From Coriaria nepalensis (taxonomy: Eukaryota > Streptophyta > Magnoliopsida > Cucurbitales > Coriariaceae): DNA of 64,000 nucleotides. The stretch spans positions 8,688,501 through 8,752,500 of the forward strand of contig CP114490.1 of NCBI GenBank assembly GCA_027186245.1, read 5' to 3'. Within the stretch, counting starts at the first letter, position 1. Every line of letters starts with the position of its first letter. The notes beneath the pieces are model-generated. The model was not told the origin of the DNA. It made no database searches and was given only the letters and a program-made list of their open reading frames with translations. Of the stretch, positions 53,014-64,000 are shown one piece after another. Made by a program: the position numbers and the translations under genes.

Positions 53014-54922
53014 TCAAAACCAAGAAACTAAACTCTTGAAACACAAATACAACAGTAACGCCACGACATGAGAAAGCTTATTATCATTCCTATAGCTACT
53101 ATCATTTGGCAGCATCGGAAAATTGTCCGGAAAAGGCATTTCACAGACTTCTCCATTGAAATATATTTTCCGGGGAAAGGCCCAACCGTTTGTTAACGTG
53201 AACGATTCCAAGTCCTTTTCGAGAAGAATCTCTGTTGTTACCGCACCCACATTGTACTCATGACCCTGTAATAACTCACTGTTGTAATATTCTATGCCCC
53301 AAAACAGAGCAACTCCATCTGAAGAAGCAGGGGATTGAAGGATCGTTGTGTTGAAACTGTATGTCTTGATTAGTTCCGATTGTCTGAAACCGGGATGTTG
53401 AATTAGTACATTCCAGTTGGAGTAGTTCCGCTCATAATTGTAGTTCGAAACTGTGAGTTTAACTCTCCAATGTTTCGCGTAATTGTTCTTGATATGCCAA
53501 TGTACACGGATCGGGCACATGTGATCGCTGCATTGGATCGTCTCGAGGTTGCTCATGAAATCCGTCGATTTTGAGGGGTAGGCTTCTCTGAATGAATCAC
53601 AGAGAGATAGGTGAACAGGTTTTGAAGATACTTTCTATAAACGGAAAGAATAATGAAAAAAATTGTCTATTAACAATTATTAACCGGAGACAAATATGAA
53701 GTTCGAGTTCAGAAAATTTGAGTTTAAACCCATAGAATCTACCAAAGTGTCTACAGAATGCATCTAAAGCCCTACGAATCTTATCTGGATTTCAATTTCT
53801 GAAAATTGCCGTTGAACCACTGCTCCAATTTTCACATAATCTAAGCTAAAGCAACATTTAAAATAAAAAACAAACCTTATACACGAAACAGTTGCTCGAT
53901 CTGCTTCCCTGCATCCACAGCTACATAGAGGACATGATGTGATACTAGGATTGTAAAATGTTGAGAAAGAAGCACAACAGACCGGTGTTTTGTTCGCCAA
54001 AAACTGAGAGTAAGTACAGATTGATTTCCATGTTCCTGAAAACAAAACAAAAACAGTATTTATTACCTCTATTTGATGGAAAAATTATGCTACAATATGA
54101 TAATCTTTTACTTACTGAAAACCTGAACCTGTCTTCGACCTCCTATATCTGAAGAAACGGTAGGATCAGCGTCCACAAGTTGGCTACAGGTATATCCTGG
54201 ACCGGGCCCCATTAAAGTAAGATTTAGAGGCACTTGTTCGGAATTATATCCTGGACCGGGCCCCAAGTTTCCGACTGTCATTTCGAAAGAAGAGAATGAC
54301 TTGGAAGGGTTAATAGCCGATGCTGAAAGAAGGCCATCATGGCAGCAATGTTCTGACATCTGTTCCGGTAATGCTATTTCTGGCGAGAGATCGAGAACGA
54401 GAGGGTTCTTCATGCAGGAGTGTGGTGTGTCATATTTGAAGGATGAGCAATTTCCCTGCTGAGCTGCAAATGCACCTCTCATTGACCAAATTACTTCATT
54501 ATTTGCCCATGTCCAACCTAGCTTCCACCCTGGTTTGTCGATATGCCTATATTGATAGTAGTTGTGAATTGTTACCCTTGCCTGTAACAAAAAGGAAAAA
54601 GAAAATTGATAATTTAGATTTAAACCTCAATCTTTATAACCTTCATTCTCAACAATTTTCATCAACCTGGGAAACAAAATCAGAGTATACTGACCACATA
54701 ACCCTCATGTTTCCATTGCAAAATGTCAAAAGAAACAGTAATGTTCCCTTTCGGATCCAAAGGATCATAACAATCTGCAAAACAGAGAGATCAAGATTAC
54801 TTTTATGTTAGCAGAATGGCAGGTACTAACTAATGATGCTTGCCTGATAAACCGTAGAGAGCAACTAATATTATTGTCATCAGCGAAGAAGTCCAAGGAC
54901 GAGAATCAATGATTACAGCCAT
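53014..54922 (-). CDS. COBRA-like GPI-anchored cell-wall protein
   Basis: COBRA-like proteins are secreted, GPI-anchored plant proteins needed for oriented cellulose deposition and wall organisation. Exons on the minus strand are 54844-54922, 54695-54774, 54116-54581, 53883-54035 and 53014-53630, giving 464 residues. Residues 1-26 form a signal peptide. Family signatures are CYDPLDPKGNITVSFDILQW, TIHNYYQYRHIDKPGWKLGW, GNCSSFKYDTPHSC, the APGPGYTC-like GPGPGYTC, CTYSQFLANKTPVCC with the double Cys at 228-229 (family CCVS, here CCAS), CPLCSCGC, CSDHMCPIRVHWHIKNNY and GWAFPRKIYFNGE. The C-terminus is hydrophobic (SHVVALLLYLCF), as needed for GPI attachment. Intron 1 appears to start with GC rather than GT. 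The join of exons 4 and 5 drops a Cys usual in the family. I cannot assign a subfamily number. Confidence 0.9.
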
Positions 54923-57060
54923 TCTTTCCTGTATCTATTCGATGGTAATGGATGAAAGAGTAGGGGATAGTTTAATTAACAGGTTACGAGATCTCTATTT
55001 GTTCTTTTGGTGAAATCATACAAAGAATCAATCATTGGAAATATCAACCAAAAATATATGAGTGGGAGAATTCCGACCAGGTAGTTAGCAAGTATTCCTT
55101 TTAGAAAATTATATTTCAAAGGACCATTCAAGTCCTTAAAAGCTTCCTTTTGTCCAATATATGGTATTTTAGTTTAGGGATAAAGTATGGTGACGGCACA
55201 TAACATCCATTTGGCAAGGTATAATACGTTTCTTATTATTTATTACCTATGTGTAAGGTTTTATCGATGGAAGGTCAACTTCATTGATCTCATGTAGCAA
55301 TACATGGCTTGTATCACATGGTGTCATGACTTCATGATGACCCACCTGTGGTTGGTCAAAAGTCAACTCAGCCGGCTATGTTCTTAACTAACACTTAATG
55401 GTAGTTAAATATTGGGTGGATGATCCTTTGGCACTTACTATTATGTTTTAGCCAAGTACCATCAAACTAAAATGTTAACTATCTTAACTTATTACACTTT
55501 AATTAGTTGAGCCAATAACTCCTTTATATTCTTATTCAAATAAAATTAGAACTCAACTCACAATTTAATTACTTTTTCATCCATTTTTGGGTTTTATGTA
55601 TGTTTTTTTTCTTTTACCCACAACTTTAATTATTTTCATTTTCATCCAATTCATTATCTCATTCGTCACTACCACTACCAACACAACCGCAACCGCAACC
55701 GCAACATTTGAATTTAGAAGTTGAAATGTTATACTATTTAGATAGTAAAATATGTTATATAGTATGAGTATAATATTTCAATAAGGTAATGTCGGGTCAT
55801 AGCAAATGGCCTCAACCAATCATAGCGGACCTATGTTTCTTTTTCAGTCATAGCCAATTATTAGTCTACAAGCAATTTATCAACGAAACGGTAGACTTCA
55901 ATTGTTTTTGGATCTAATTATCCAATCAATGGATTACGCTCATAAACAATTTCCACGATCGTCTATACAATCAAACATCAAATATATATCTTTATGGAAA
56001 GTATCAAATATCCTGAGAAGCATAAAAATAGAGATAATATATACTTACAATTAAATCTTGTTATAGAACCGAACAAAAAATATAAATGCTCCATGTGAAT
56101 GAAAATGTTAAGATGTTCAAACATTCACCCTCTAATCATAATGCATATGATTTCATTCGCTCGGTTATTTTTTATTTTATGATGCATCACATGAATCCAA
56201 AAAATTGGGAAAAGGAAAATGAACTATTTTCCTCTCTGTGAATTTTAGCCATGGAGAGATGAATAGCATAGGGATTTCAGCCAGCCTTAGGGGAGAATAT
56301 ATAGTACCTTAATTGAGTTTAGGTTACAGTAAGATAATCTCACAATTTGGACATAGTCAACTATCAACTAATGAGCTTGTTTTCTTAATCTAATTAAGTT
56401 AACAAGCAAGCTTATTTCCCTTTATATGACCAGCCACTACATGTAAATCCATGTCAATTTTAATTAACACTTTATTAAATTGGATCTTTATCATATAGTT
56501 AATAATTTTTTATATTAACCTTTTATTATCCAATTATTAACTACGTATATTTACAACACTTTATTAATTAAATAAAATCTCATATATAAATTATTAATTT
56601 CTAACTAAATTAATATCATTCTTAATTATACTAACATAACTACATGACATTAGTTTATTAACAATTGAATGTTTTGCCCTTAAATATATAATATAAGGTA
56701 AATTATGATTTTATCCTTAAAATATATTTTTTCTTAACCTACAAAATAATAATAATTGAGTTACATTGGAGGTTTAATGTGAGTGACCGATTTAGTTCTA
56801 CTTCATCCCAATAGAAAGATCTCATAATATTTTATGATTTTATATAATTTATTTAATTTAAAATATTTTTTTGAAATGAATAATTAATATCTTCTTATAA
56901 TTAATTAACTGAAACTTTCAAGCCAAGATTAACGTCTAGCAAAGTGTCAAGATTATCCGGAAAATGAGAATTAATCATCTTTCACAAGAACCGGTCTTGA
57001 ATAAAATCTATACTTTAAACAGTTCTTTCATCTTCCCATTATCTAAGATAAGAATATTGG
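54923..57060. other. COBRA-like upstream region and AT-rich intergenic DNA
   Basis: The first few hundred bases are the presumed COBRA-like promoter. A short (CAACCG) run lies at 55681-55707. No protein-coding or RNA gene was recognised. 56400-56900 is extremely AT-rich. Confidence 0.45.
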
Positions 57061-57071
57061 ACTAAGATAAT

Positions 57072-58255
57072 TGTTGAAGATAAACAGTCTTTTAGCAGTC
57101 CCTAGTATAGATTGAACATAATTGTTGAAGATAAGAATATTGGACTAAGATATTTCGTATTTTCTAGGAAATATGATAGCTATATTTGTCATAGAAATTA
57201 GGAATAGATAGTTTCCTATTTAGTAGTGCCCTTGTATTTTCCCTAAATAGTTATTTTCATACTCTCTGTTTCTCCACAGTATCAGAGCAAGATTCCCATC
57301 ACTGACTCTTCTTTCCTACCACCTACCATGTCTGACATTACTTCCGAGTCCTCTCCCAGCTAGCATCCTGCCAAAAACCAATGAAACTCAGATCTCTAAC
57401 TTTGATTCACATTCTGTCCGGATCACCACCATCCAGTTGACCGGTGATAATTTTTTGCACTGGCTGCATTATGTCTCAATATATATTTGGGGGAGAGGAA
57501 AGATTGGATACTTGACGGGAGATAAGCGAGCACCACCAAGGGAGGACATGGCTTGTGAATTCACTAGATGAAGACATCAGTTCCAACTATATGTTCTATC
57601 CGACGGCTAAGGAACTCTAGATTAATATCACTAAGATATACTTTGAATCGCAAATTTTTGAATTGACTCTAAAACTTGTGGTGAAATGCAACAGGGGGAG
57701 GATAGTGTCACCAAGTATTTCAATTCACTAAAATGAGTGTGGCAAGACCTAAATCTTTTCAACAACTATGAATGGAAATTAGTAGACGAATTTAACCACA
57801 ACAAGAAGACTATGAAGGCCAATCGTATGTACAAGTTTCTTGCAGGACCCAACATTGGGTTTGATGAAATTAGGGGGAGGATCATTAGCAGACATCCCCT
57901 TCCACCATTCGTCGAGGTATTTTCCAAAGTAAGAATGGAGGAAAGTCATAAGAATGTATGTTTTGGAAAAGAGGTTGCTCCTGCCCTTATTGAGAACTTA
58001 GCATTGGTTGCCTCCGACGTAAATGTTAGTAAGGCCATCACAAATCAGCAAAAGACGGAAGAAAAATCATGAGTTTGGTGTGACTACTGCAATAAACCTT
58101 GTCTTACTCGAGACACCTACTAGAAGATTCATGGGAAACCAACAAATTGGAAAGGCAGCAAACCTAGTGAGAGATCTAACTAGGTATTTCTCTTTGCAAA
58201 TGGAGTTGAGACTAATCCCTTCAGTAAAGAGTAGATGGATCATCTTCTAAAATTG
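57072..58255 (+). mobile_element. 5' end of a Ty1/Copia element (LTR, primer site, broken gag)
   Basis: A candidate LTR begins TGTTGAAGATAA (57072, or a second copy at 57123) and ends in CCACA near 57277. It is followed by GTATCAGAGC at 57279-57288, the core of the initiator-Met-tRNA primer site used by plant Copia elements. A start MSDITSES follows at 57329 and is soon stopped. 57410-57540 reads ITTIQLTGDNFLHWL and RGKIGYLTGDKRAPP, the standard gag start. 57737-58072 reads FLAGPNIGFDEIRGRIISRHP and MEESHKN, the gag core. The remainder to 58255 holds a decayed zinc-knuckle region. Protease, integrase and reverse transcriptase are absent. It is the same gag family as 1-953. Confidence 0.8.
57279..57288 (+). 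promoter_or_regulatory. Retrotransposon primer-binding site (tRNA-iMet)
   Basis: GTATCAGAGC follows the presumed LTR end CACA and matches the usual TGGTATCAGAGC primer site of plant Copia elements, with the leading TG changed. Confidence 0.7.
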
Positions 58256-58267
58256 CTAAAATCTAAA

Positions 58268-58455
58268 ATTCGGTATGGACCAATAACTCATACCTTAAAC
58301 TTAATCTGGACCGAAAACTTAGATTTAGAAATTGGTCTGGATTGAGAACTCAAATTTAGAACTCAGTCTGAACCAATAACTCGAATCTAGAATTAGTTCT
58401 AGATCGATAACTTAAACCTATAATTCGATCTGTACCAAGAACTCATACTTAGAAA
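58268..58455 (+). repeat. Degenerate 31-36 bp minisatellite
   Basis: About five to six units of the form 'gga(c/t)(c/t)ga(g)aactcaaatttagaa(t)tcggtct' follow the broken gag. Units start near 58270, 58308, 58339, 58370 and 58401. It is non-coding. Confidence 0.7.
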
Positions 58456-59691
58456 GTAATTTTAACATATTACGTAAAAGAAAAAATTATCAATTTATCA
58501 AATATCTTTTCGTATTAATATAAACTTAATTTAAATAATTTTATCATATCATATATTTTAATTATTAAATTTAAAATAACATATGAAATTTATGCAATCG
58601 AAAATTCATATCACCCGATGTGACCAAATTATCATATATTAAAATAGAAAAAACCGTACAAACAATATTATAAGGAGACGGAGAGAGATAAACTTGCCTA
58701 GTCGGCAGTATGCTTTTCAAATCCTGCAATGTGACTCCTTTCCTTCAAATCAAAAACAAAATGTCAGTCCGTTCCGACACCCGCTTTCCAAGAAATTGAT
58801 ATTTGAGATAGTTATTTGACGTTATCACAAATATTAATTGGGTGGACCAATTCTTACATACACTCATCTTACACACACAGGTACTTGTATGATTATTATA
58901 TGTTATAATAATAATATTTATATATATAATTGTATATTTTAATTTATCTTTTAAACTGTTAATCAATATAAGATTATTATTGTAGCTTAGATTATTATTG
59001 AGTCAAAATTTAGGATTTACTTGGACGAAAAATAAGCCTCTCCTTTTTTAATTTATTTTAAAAATAAAAAAATTTGGTAATTATTAATTTATATTTTATA
59101 TTTAATTATTATAAAATAATAAAATTTTAAATAATTTTATTATAAAATATTGACATGTAAGATGTTATAAGAAATTTAAATTTAACATGTGACTAAACTA
59201 ACTGATACGCTTTTTCCCGCTCCCTTTTGTTTGGAAAAATATTAGGGTAGTTATTAATTATATTTAATATTGAATTTATTAAAGAATTAAAATTTTAAAA
59301 AACTTTGGTTGTAAGATGTGCCATGGCTATTTGGAATTTTTTTATATACACAAAAAGGAATTGCATATTGAAGCTCAATTTTTATATTATTATATATATA
59401 AATATATACACTATGTTTTGAGATAAAAGTTATGTATTGGAACACATCAACGAGCAATTAAGATCCGGTTCCCATCAGCTAATAAATTATACAGTGGAGC
59501 AGTAGCCGATATTGTGGTTCAAGAAAAACAGTTGAAAATAAATATAAGAAAAAAAGAAGTCCACTAATCTCTTCATTCATTGCTTGGCATGAATTTGTAA
59601 CTGCTTCTAGCCTGCATTTATACATAATTGATTGATACACTCAAAATCTTACTATATAATCAATGGGTGAACTGAAATCAAGAAAGCATCA
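58456..59691. other. AT-rich intergenic DNA upstream of the XIP gene
   Basis: No gene was recognised. Extremely AT-rich patches lie at 58480-58600, 58900-59160 and 59370-59410. The XIP promoter should lie in the last several hundred bases. Confidence 0.45.
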
Positions 59692-59784
59692 ATGATGTCT
59701 TCACGAAACGAGTCTGTTAAAGAGCAGGATGAAGAAAGTAGTCTCTTTGAGAACAAAGTCCAACCATTCTCTCCCACCCTAAAG
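59692..59784 (+). other. Alternative, frame-shifted N-terminal segment of XIP exon 1
   Basis: From ATG 59692 or 59695 the frame reads MSSRNESVKEQDEESSLFE and stays open to the exon 1 donor, but it would enter exon 2 as CGT AGG ACA ATT TAG and stop. The frame that fits exon 2 reads QPFSPTLN at the exon end. Around 59758-59762 the run GTCCC would restore one continuous frame if it had one C fewer. So this is a 1-bp insertion, a sequence error, or an overlapping upstream reading frame. Confidence 0.6.
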
Positions 59785-61045
59785 TACGTCGTCCTATATA
59801 CCTCAATTTAACTTTAAATTTAATTTTGCTTTTCTCTTAATTAAATCGTGATTATAGGTAGAATTAGTACAAACATATTTTTAGTAAGCACTATTCCTTA
59901 ATGTTGCAGCGTAGGACAATTTAGAGATGAAGAAAAGAAGAATAATCACTCTTCATTAAGTGAGATTCTGGGTTTGGAAGAATTCTTTGCCTTAAAGGTA
60001 AGATACAATCCTTCTTGATCTAATAATACTAACCAAACTAAATGAATTACAAAAAATGATTTCATAATTGATGCAAAACGGATATTACAAGTGCAAATTT
60101 TCCTAACTTTTCAGTTAACGTAGTGAAATTTTAACTTTAGTACGTAAGTCATTTCATAATTACTTGTAAATTTAATTGAAGCTTCTTTAATGGGTAAAAA
60201 AGCTTATATATATTGATTGTATTTAAGAACAGGTGTGGAGGGCCAGTATAGGGGAGCTTGTTGGAATGGCAGTGTTTGTATTCACAATAGACATAATAGT
60301 AATCTCCTCCTATGAAACCAAAACCAAAACTCCAAACCTTATGATGTCATGTCTCATCTCCATCACTATTTCAATTCTTCTCTTAGCTACAAACCCTGTA
60401 TCAGGTGGCCACCTTAATCCTGTCATCACCTTAGCAGCCACTTTTGTGGGCCTTATATCTCTTTCTCGGGCCTTCATTTACATTTTGGCCCAATGTGTTG
60501 GGGCTATAATAGGTGCTCTTGCTCTCAAAGCAGTCATAAGCAGTACCATGGAGGAGGCATTCTCACTTGGAGGGTGCACGCTTACTGTTATTGCGCCAGG
60601 CCCACATGGGCCCATCACTGTTGGGATTGAAACAGGCCAGGCCTTTTGGTTGGAGACGATATGCACATTTGTTCTCCTTTTTGGATCAATATGGATGGCG
60701 TTTGATCATCGCCAAGCAAGGAACTTGGGCCGAGTGATGATCTTCTTGATTGTAGGAGTCGTAGTGGGCCTTCTGGTATTCGTCTCAACAACAGTAACAG
60801 CGACTAAGGGCTATGCCGGGGCTGGAATGAATCCTGCTAGGTGTTTGGGCCCAGCAGTGGTTCGTGGGGGACACCTCTGGAAAGGGCATTGGGTATTTTG
60901 GGCTGGCCCGGCTATTGCTTGCGTGGCCTTCTATGTGTACATCAAGTTGATTCCAAGTGACCATTTTCATGCAGAAGGCTATAAACATGATTTCTCAAAC
61001 GTATTCAGAACTTCACTTAAACTGCATCGTACTGACCAGGAGTGA
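59729..61045 (+). CDS. X intrinsic protein (XIP) aquaporin
   Basis: Six-helix membrane channel of the plant XIP subfamily, whose known members move water and small neutral solutes. Exons are 59729-59784, 59910-59997 and 60233-61045, giving 318 residues from the ATG at 59729. XIP hallmarks are a first pore motif NPV (residues 110-112, in SGGHLNPVIT) instead of NPA, the second as NPARC (248-252, in GAGMNPARCLGPA), and the loop C motif LGGCTL (about 160). Hydrophobic segments occur at about 55-75, 87-100, 128-150, 186-203, 213-237 and 269-287. The start is ambiguous: ATGs at 59692/59695 open a family-like acidic N-terminus (NESVKEQDEE) but in a different frame from the exon 2 join, one base out. 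Exon 3 is fully open. The subfamily is absent from Brassicaceae and monocots. Confidence 0.92.
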
Positions 61046-61057
61046 AACTAGATGGTC

Positions 61058-61154
61058 ATCATTAGGAAGCTTGAGGATCATAAGTATGTGATCAACATAC
61101 GTGCATATCATCAGGAAGCTTGAGGATCATAAGTATGTGATCAACATACGTGCA
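61058..61154 (+). repeat. 49-bp tandem duplication after the XIP stop codon
   Basis: 'aggaagcttgaggatcataagtatgtgatcaacatacgtgcat' occurs at 61064 and again at 61113, identical over at least 43 bp, in the presumed 3' UTR of the XIP gene. An inner 'atgtgatcaacat' hairpin is present in each copy. Confidence 0.88.
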
Positions 61155-61489
61155 TTGGCGTTTGAACATCATTGGTGTGCCTTGATTAGTTGATTATAGG
61201 ATATATGAATTTATGTGGTTTTATTGACACCTTTTTAAATCTATAGTATTTATGTAAAACAGAGACCTCAAAGGCACTTGATTATATTTTCCTTGTTCTG
61301 ATCCTTAGTGATTGCATAGCTTGTGCCAATTAAGAAAATAATTTTCAATCCTAAAATTTGTTTGAGCTGGTATGTTTCTGAATGGTTTTAAAATGTGATA
61401 TCGCTTCACGTGGTTTTAGCTAAATATCACAAAAAAGGTGAAACATTAGGCATGTATTTGAATATGTATAATTTGTAAGGTGATAAGAT
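61155..61489. other. XIP downstream region, nothing recognised
   Basis: AT-rich. It includes the probable remainder of the XIP 3' UTR. No reading frame of note. Confidence 0.4.
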
Positions 61490-62640
61490 GAAATCTATCA
61501 CTTTTATATTAGAAGATGTGGTTCTATAAATAAATATAATTTATACAATAAAGAAAATCTTTGGCCAAAGTAGTATAGTATAAAAAAAGTTTCTATAAGT
61601 CTATTTTCTAGTTGCGTAAAAGTTTATATAATTCATAAGGAAAATCTAATAGGGTTTAACAATTAACCATCACCTTTTTCTGGAATCATAAATAGATAGA
61701 AGGATCAATCTAGCAGGGTAATCGTCATATATGGTTCTTGTCAAGGTTAAATGATCCATTCAAAAGAATGGATAAACTCACAAGTTGTTGTGAGATCCAC
61801 CTACCAACATAATGTAGAACTTATCCGATCACACATATAAATGTTAATTCGATCTATGATTCTTGTTAGGGTTCATCATAATTCTCATTACACGGATGAC
61901 CCATATACCATATTAGAGGCCAATGTAAGTATGGTAGTTTAAGTTAATTGATCATATTGGACGATCATATTGGACGATCATATTAAATGTTCGACTTGAA
62001 AGTATTTTCAAAGTTAAATAGTCAATTCAAAAGAATAGATAAACTCATAAGTTGTTATGAGGTCCACTTACCGGCATAATGTATAACTTATCCAATCACA
62101 CATATAAAGTTGATTGTATCTCAATTGAATTCTAAATTAGAGAAAATTTGACTTGTTTGTAATGAACTTGATTTCAAAATTAAATCATTAATTAGTTTAA
62201 TTTATTATGCCTATGTCACACTCGCAGTACTAGCATATCCAACGTATAATTTATATTTAATTTGAAATTAAATAATTAATTAAAAAAATATTAAATTGAT
62301 AAGATAAATTTATTAAATAGATATTTAATAAATTTATAGTCAGAATATTTTCGGTTCAAAAGTAAGTGTTGTTGGTCATTAAAGTGTTAATGGACTTAAC
62401 CGAGCTCATGTACAAGGCCCAAATTAAAGTTCATATTTTACCAGGTAAAATTGGACTTTATTTTGGAATAACAACGTTTTATTTTTACTTCTTGAAAATG
62501 AGAATTAAAACAAACTTTGGGGGAGCCAAAACATGGTTAGAAGTTAACCGGCCTAACTTGGGCTTGACTCAAGAGCTTGTGTCCCTTATAAAAGGAGTAT
62601 AAGCAAACCTTTGGCCCAAGAATTATGGTAAACACTTTGT
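61490..62640 (+). repeat. LTR-like dispersed repeat, copy B
   Basis: Related to 13990-14560 (see that entry for the shared words). It also has an internal duplication: 'ttaaat(g/a)(a/g)tc(c/a)attcaaaagaatggataaactcacaagttgttgtgag' at 61745-61795 recurs at 62014-62062, each followed by 'tccac(c/t)tacc(a/g)(a/g)cataatgta'. A TATA-like CTTATAAAAGGAG at 62584-62596 near the right end fits an LTR promoter. Confidence 0.6.
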
Positions 62641-64000
62641 ATATCATTTCTAATATTTTGTGTTCAATATGAAATAATCACCAAATTGAGAGTATCATGT
62701 ATTATTTCTCGAAACTTAGTCAAGAACGAAGTCCACGATGCCTCGTTCTGCGAATCGACTATAGCTCATGCTAATGGATATAGTTGTTTGTTATCATCTT
62801 GTGTAGTTGCGGTTAGAAACGTCCCTCTATATTTACCCTTAATACTAATAACCTTTCGCATTAAACAAAACCTCTTAATAGATGTCATAAAATCTATGAA
62901 AAAAATAAAGAAATCTTCCTTCTCCATCAGCCTGAATTGTAATTACAATATTCAGATTTACGAGTTACATCACGACAGAATAACAATATCATTATATTGT
63001 TTTGAGGGATTATTCGAACATGTATTATATAAAAAGGACTTCATATTTGTCTTATCTTCTATAAATATTGGATGAATAATCGATGACAATAACACTTTGT
63101 ATGCTATTTTCATATCAAATTTACTAGGATCAACATGAATGGTGTGTCTAACAAATTAGTGAATGATACTTATCTCTCAACTAAAATAGTTTTCTATCAT
63201 TCAGATTTTTTTGGTACCCAAAATTTAGATGATTTCGAAGTGTCATTATCATATTTCCATTTCTCATCGAAACATAACGGTATGAATATAGATGAATTTA
63301 TTCTTAAAAAAAAAATTGAGATCAATATTAAAAAAAAAAGACTTAAAAGATATCAGTCTAATTTTTATTGAACTGATATCAACAACATGCCAGTCTAATA
63401 AAAATTGAACCGATATTGATTTAAAATAAATAAATAAAAAAATGTACAAAATTTTTACCTCTCTCAGCGAAAAAATTTGGGAGCAAATGCCTACGAATGG
63501 GATGTTTCAACTTGGGAGGAAATGCTTGCAAATGGAGGTTTCAAGCAACTTTAGGAGTAAATGCGAGTTTATTAGAGAGTTGTAATATTCCGTCGATGAG
63601 AGAGAAAGAAGAAGAGGAAGAAGAAAGAAAGAAAAATAAAAAAAGAAAAAGAAAAGAGAAGTTAAATTATAATTTAATTTTTAAAAAATGAATAACGAGA
63701 TTTATTATATAAAAAAGAAAAAGAAAAAGAGTATTTAAGCTAAAGATCGCTATAAATAAGTTGAAATAAACGTATAGGCTACTACATAGTATAAACTAAT
63801 AAAATGAAATGATGATGATCGGCAGCAGCGACATAATAACGAAAAGATGTTGATATTGACTTTCTGATTATTAGCTAAAATATGACGACTAAACAATAGC
63901 CAGCAGCGATCGAGATAGATAGAGTGCGACGTGGACAAGGCAATCCTCTTTTTTTTTTTTTTTATTTAATGCATTATATAAATTATCATTTTATTTTCTG
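62641..64000. other. Right-end AT-rich region, nothing firmly recognised
   Basis: A 129-codon frame at 62686-63075 has no family I know and is probably retroelement debris downstream of copy B. 63346-63415 holds a small repeat: 'cagtctaatttttattgaactgatat' and 'cagtctaataaaaattgaaccgatat'. 63600-63660 is a purine tract. No gene was called. Confidence 0.4.

Noticed and set aside
60478..60988. Minus-strand frames antisense to the aquaporin exon
   Set aside because: They are shadows of the strongly coding XIP exon 3.

Overview
The window is AT-rich plant nuclear DNA, most likely from a eudicot outside the Brassicaceae. The evidence is spliced genes with GT-AG introns, a chloroplast-targeted triose-phosphate isomerase, a COBRA-like protein, Copia, Gypsy, LINE and Mutator-like debris, and an aquaporin of the X intrinsic protein (XIP) class, which Brassicaceae and monocots are known to lack. 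I cannot name the species.

Layout. 1-953: degenerate Copia gag. 1280-4880 (minus): the first seven coding exons of the nucleoporin NUP188, continuing past the left edge, with a long-inverted-repeat transposon in intron 5. 4900-19170: gene-poor, with a dead Mutator-like transposase (about 7190-9660), tandem and telomere-like repeats, and LTR-like fragments. 19175-24367 (plus): complete eight-exon gene for TRAP-alpha (260 aa); its intron 4 holds a MITE amplified three times in tandem. 24770-31950: dead elements, namely a DUF1985-type gene, a FAR1-like transposase, a Ty3/Gypsy pol fragment (minus) and a Ty1/Copia pol fragment (plus). 31962-41875: a tandem array of about 840-bp units facing one inverted copy across a unique spacer, so the locus resembles a foldback element; a 2.2-kb block that looks mitochondrial interrupts one unit. 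42135-50219 (plus): complete nine-exon plastid triose-phosphate isomerase (302 aa); its 3.9-kb intron 7 holds an antisense LINE that itself carries a hAT-like MITE. 53014-54922 (minus): five-exon COBRA-like gene (464 aa) with an apparent GC-AG first intron. 57070-58255: 5' end of another Copia element. 59729-61045 (plus): XIP aquaporin (318 aa by the frame that stays open). 61490-62640: LTR-like repeat related to one at 13990-14560.

The five host genes are unrelated housekeeping or cell-surface functions (nuclear pore, ER translocon, Calvin cycle/plastid glycolysis, cell wall, membrane transport) and show no sign of acting as a cluster. Exon coordinates were derived by hand from reading-frame continuity, splice dinucleotides and remembered family conservation. 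I found no convincing new biological system; the foldback-like array with its organelle-like insertion is the most unusual structure.
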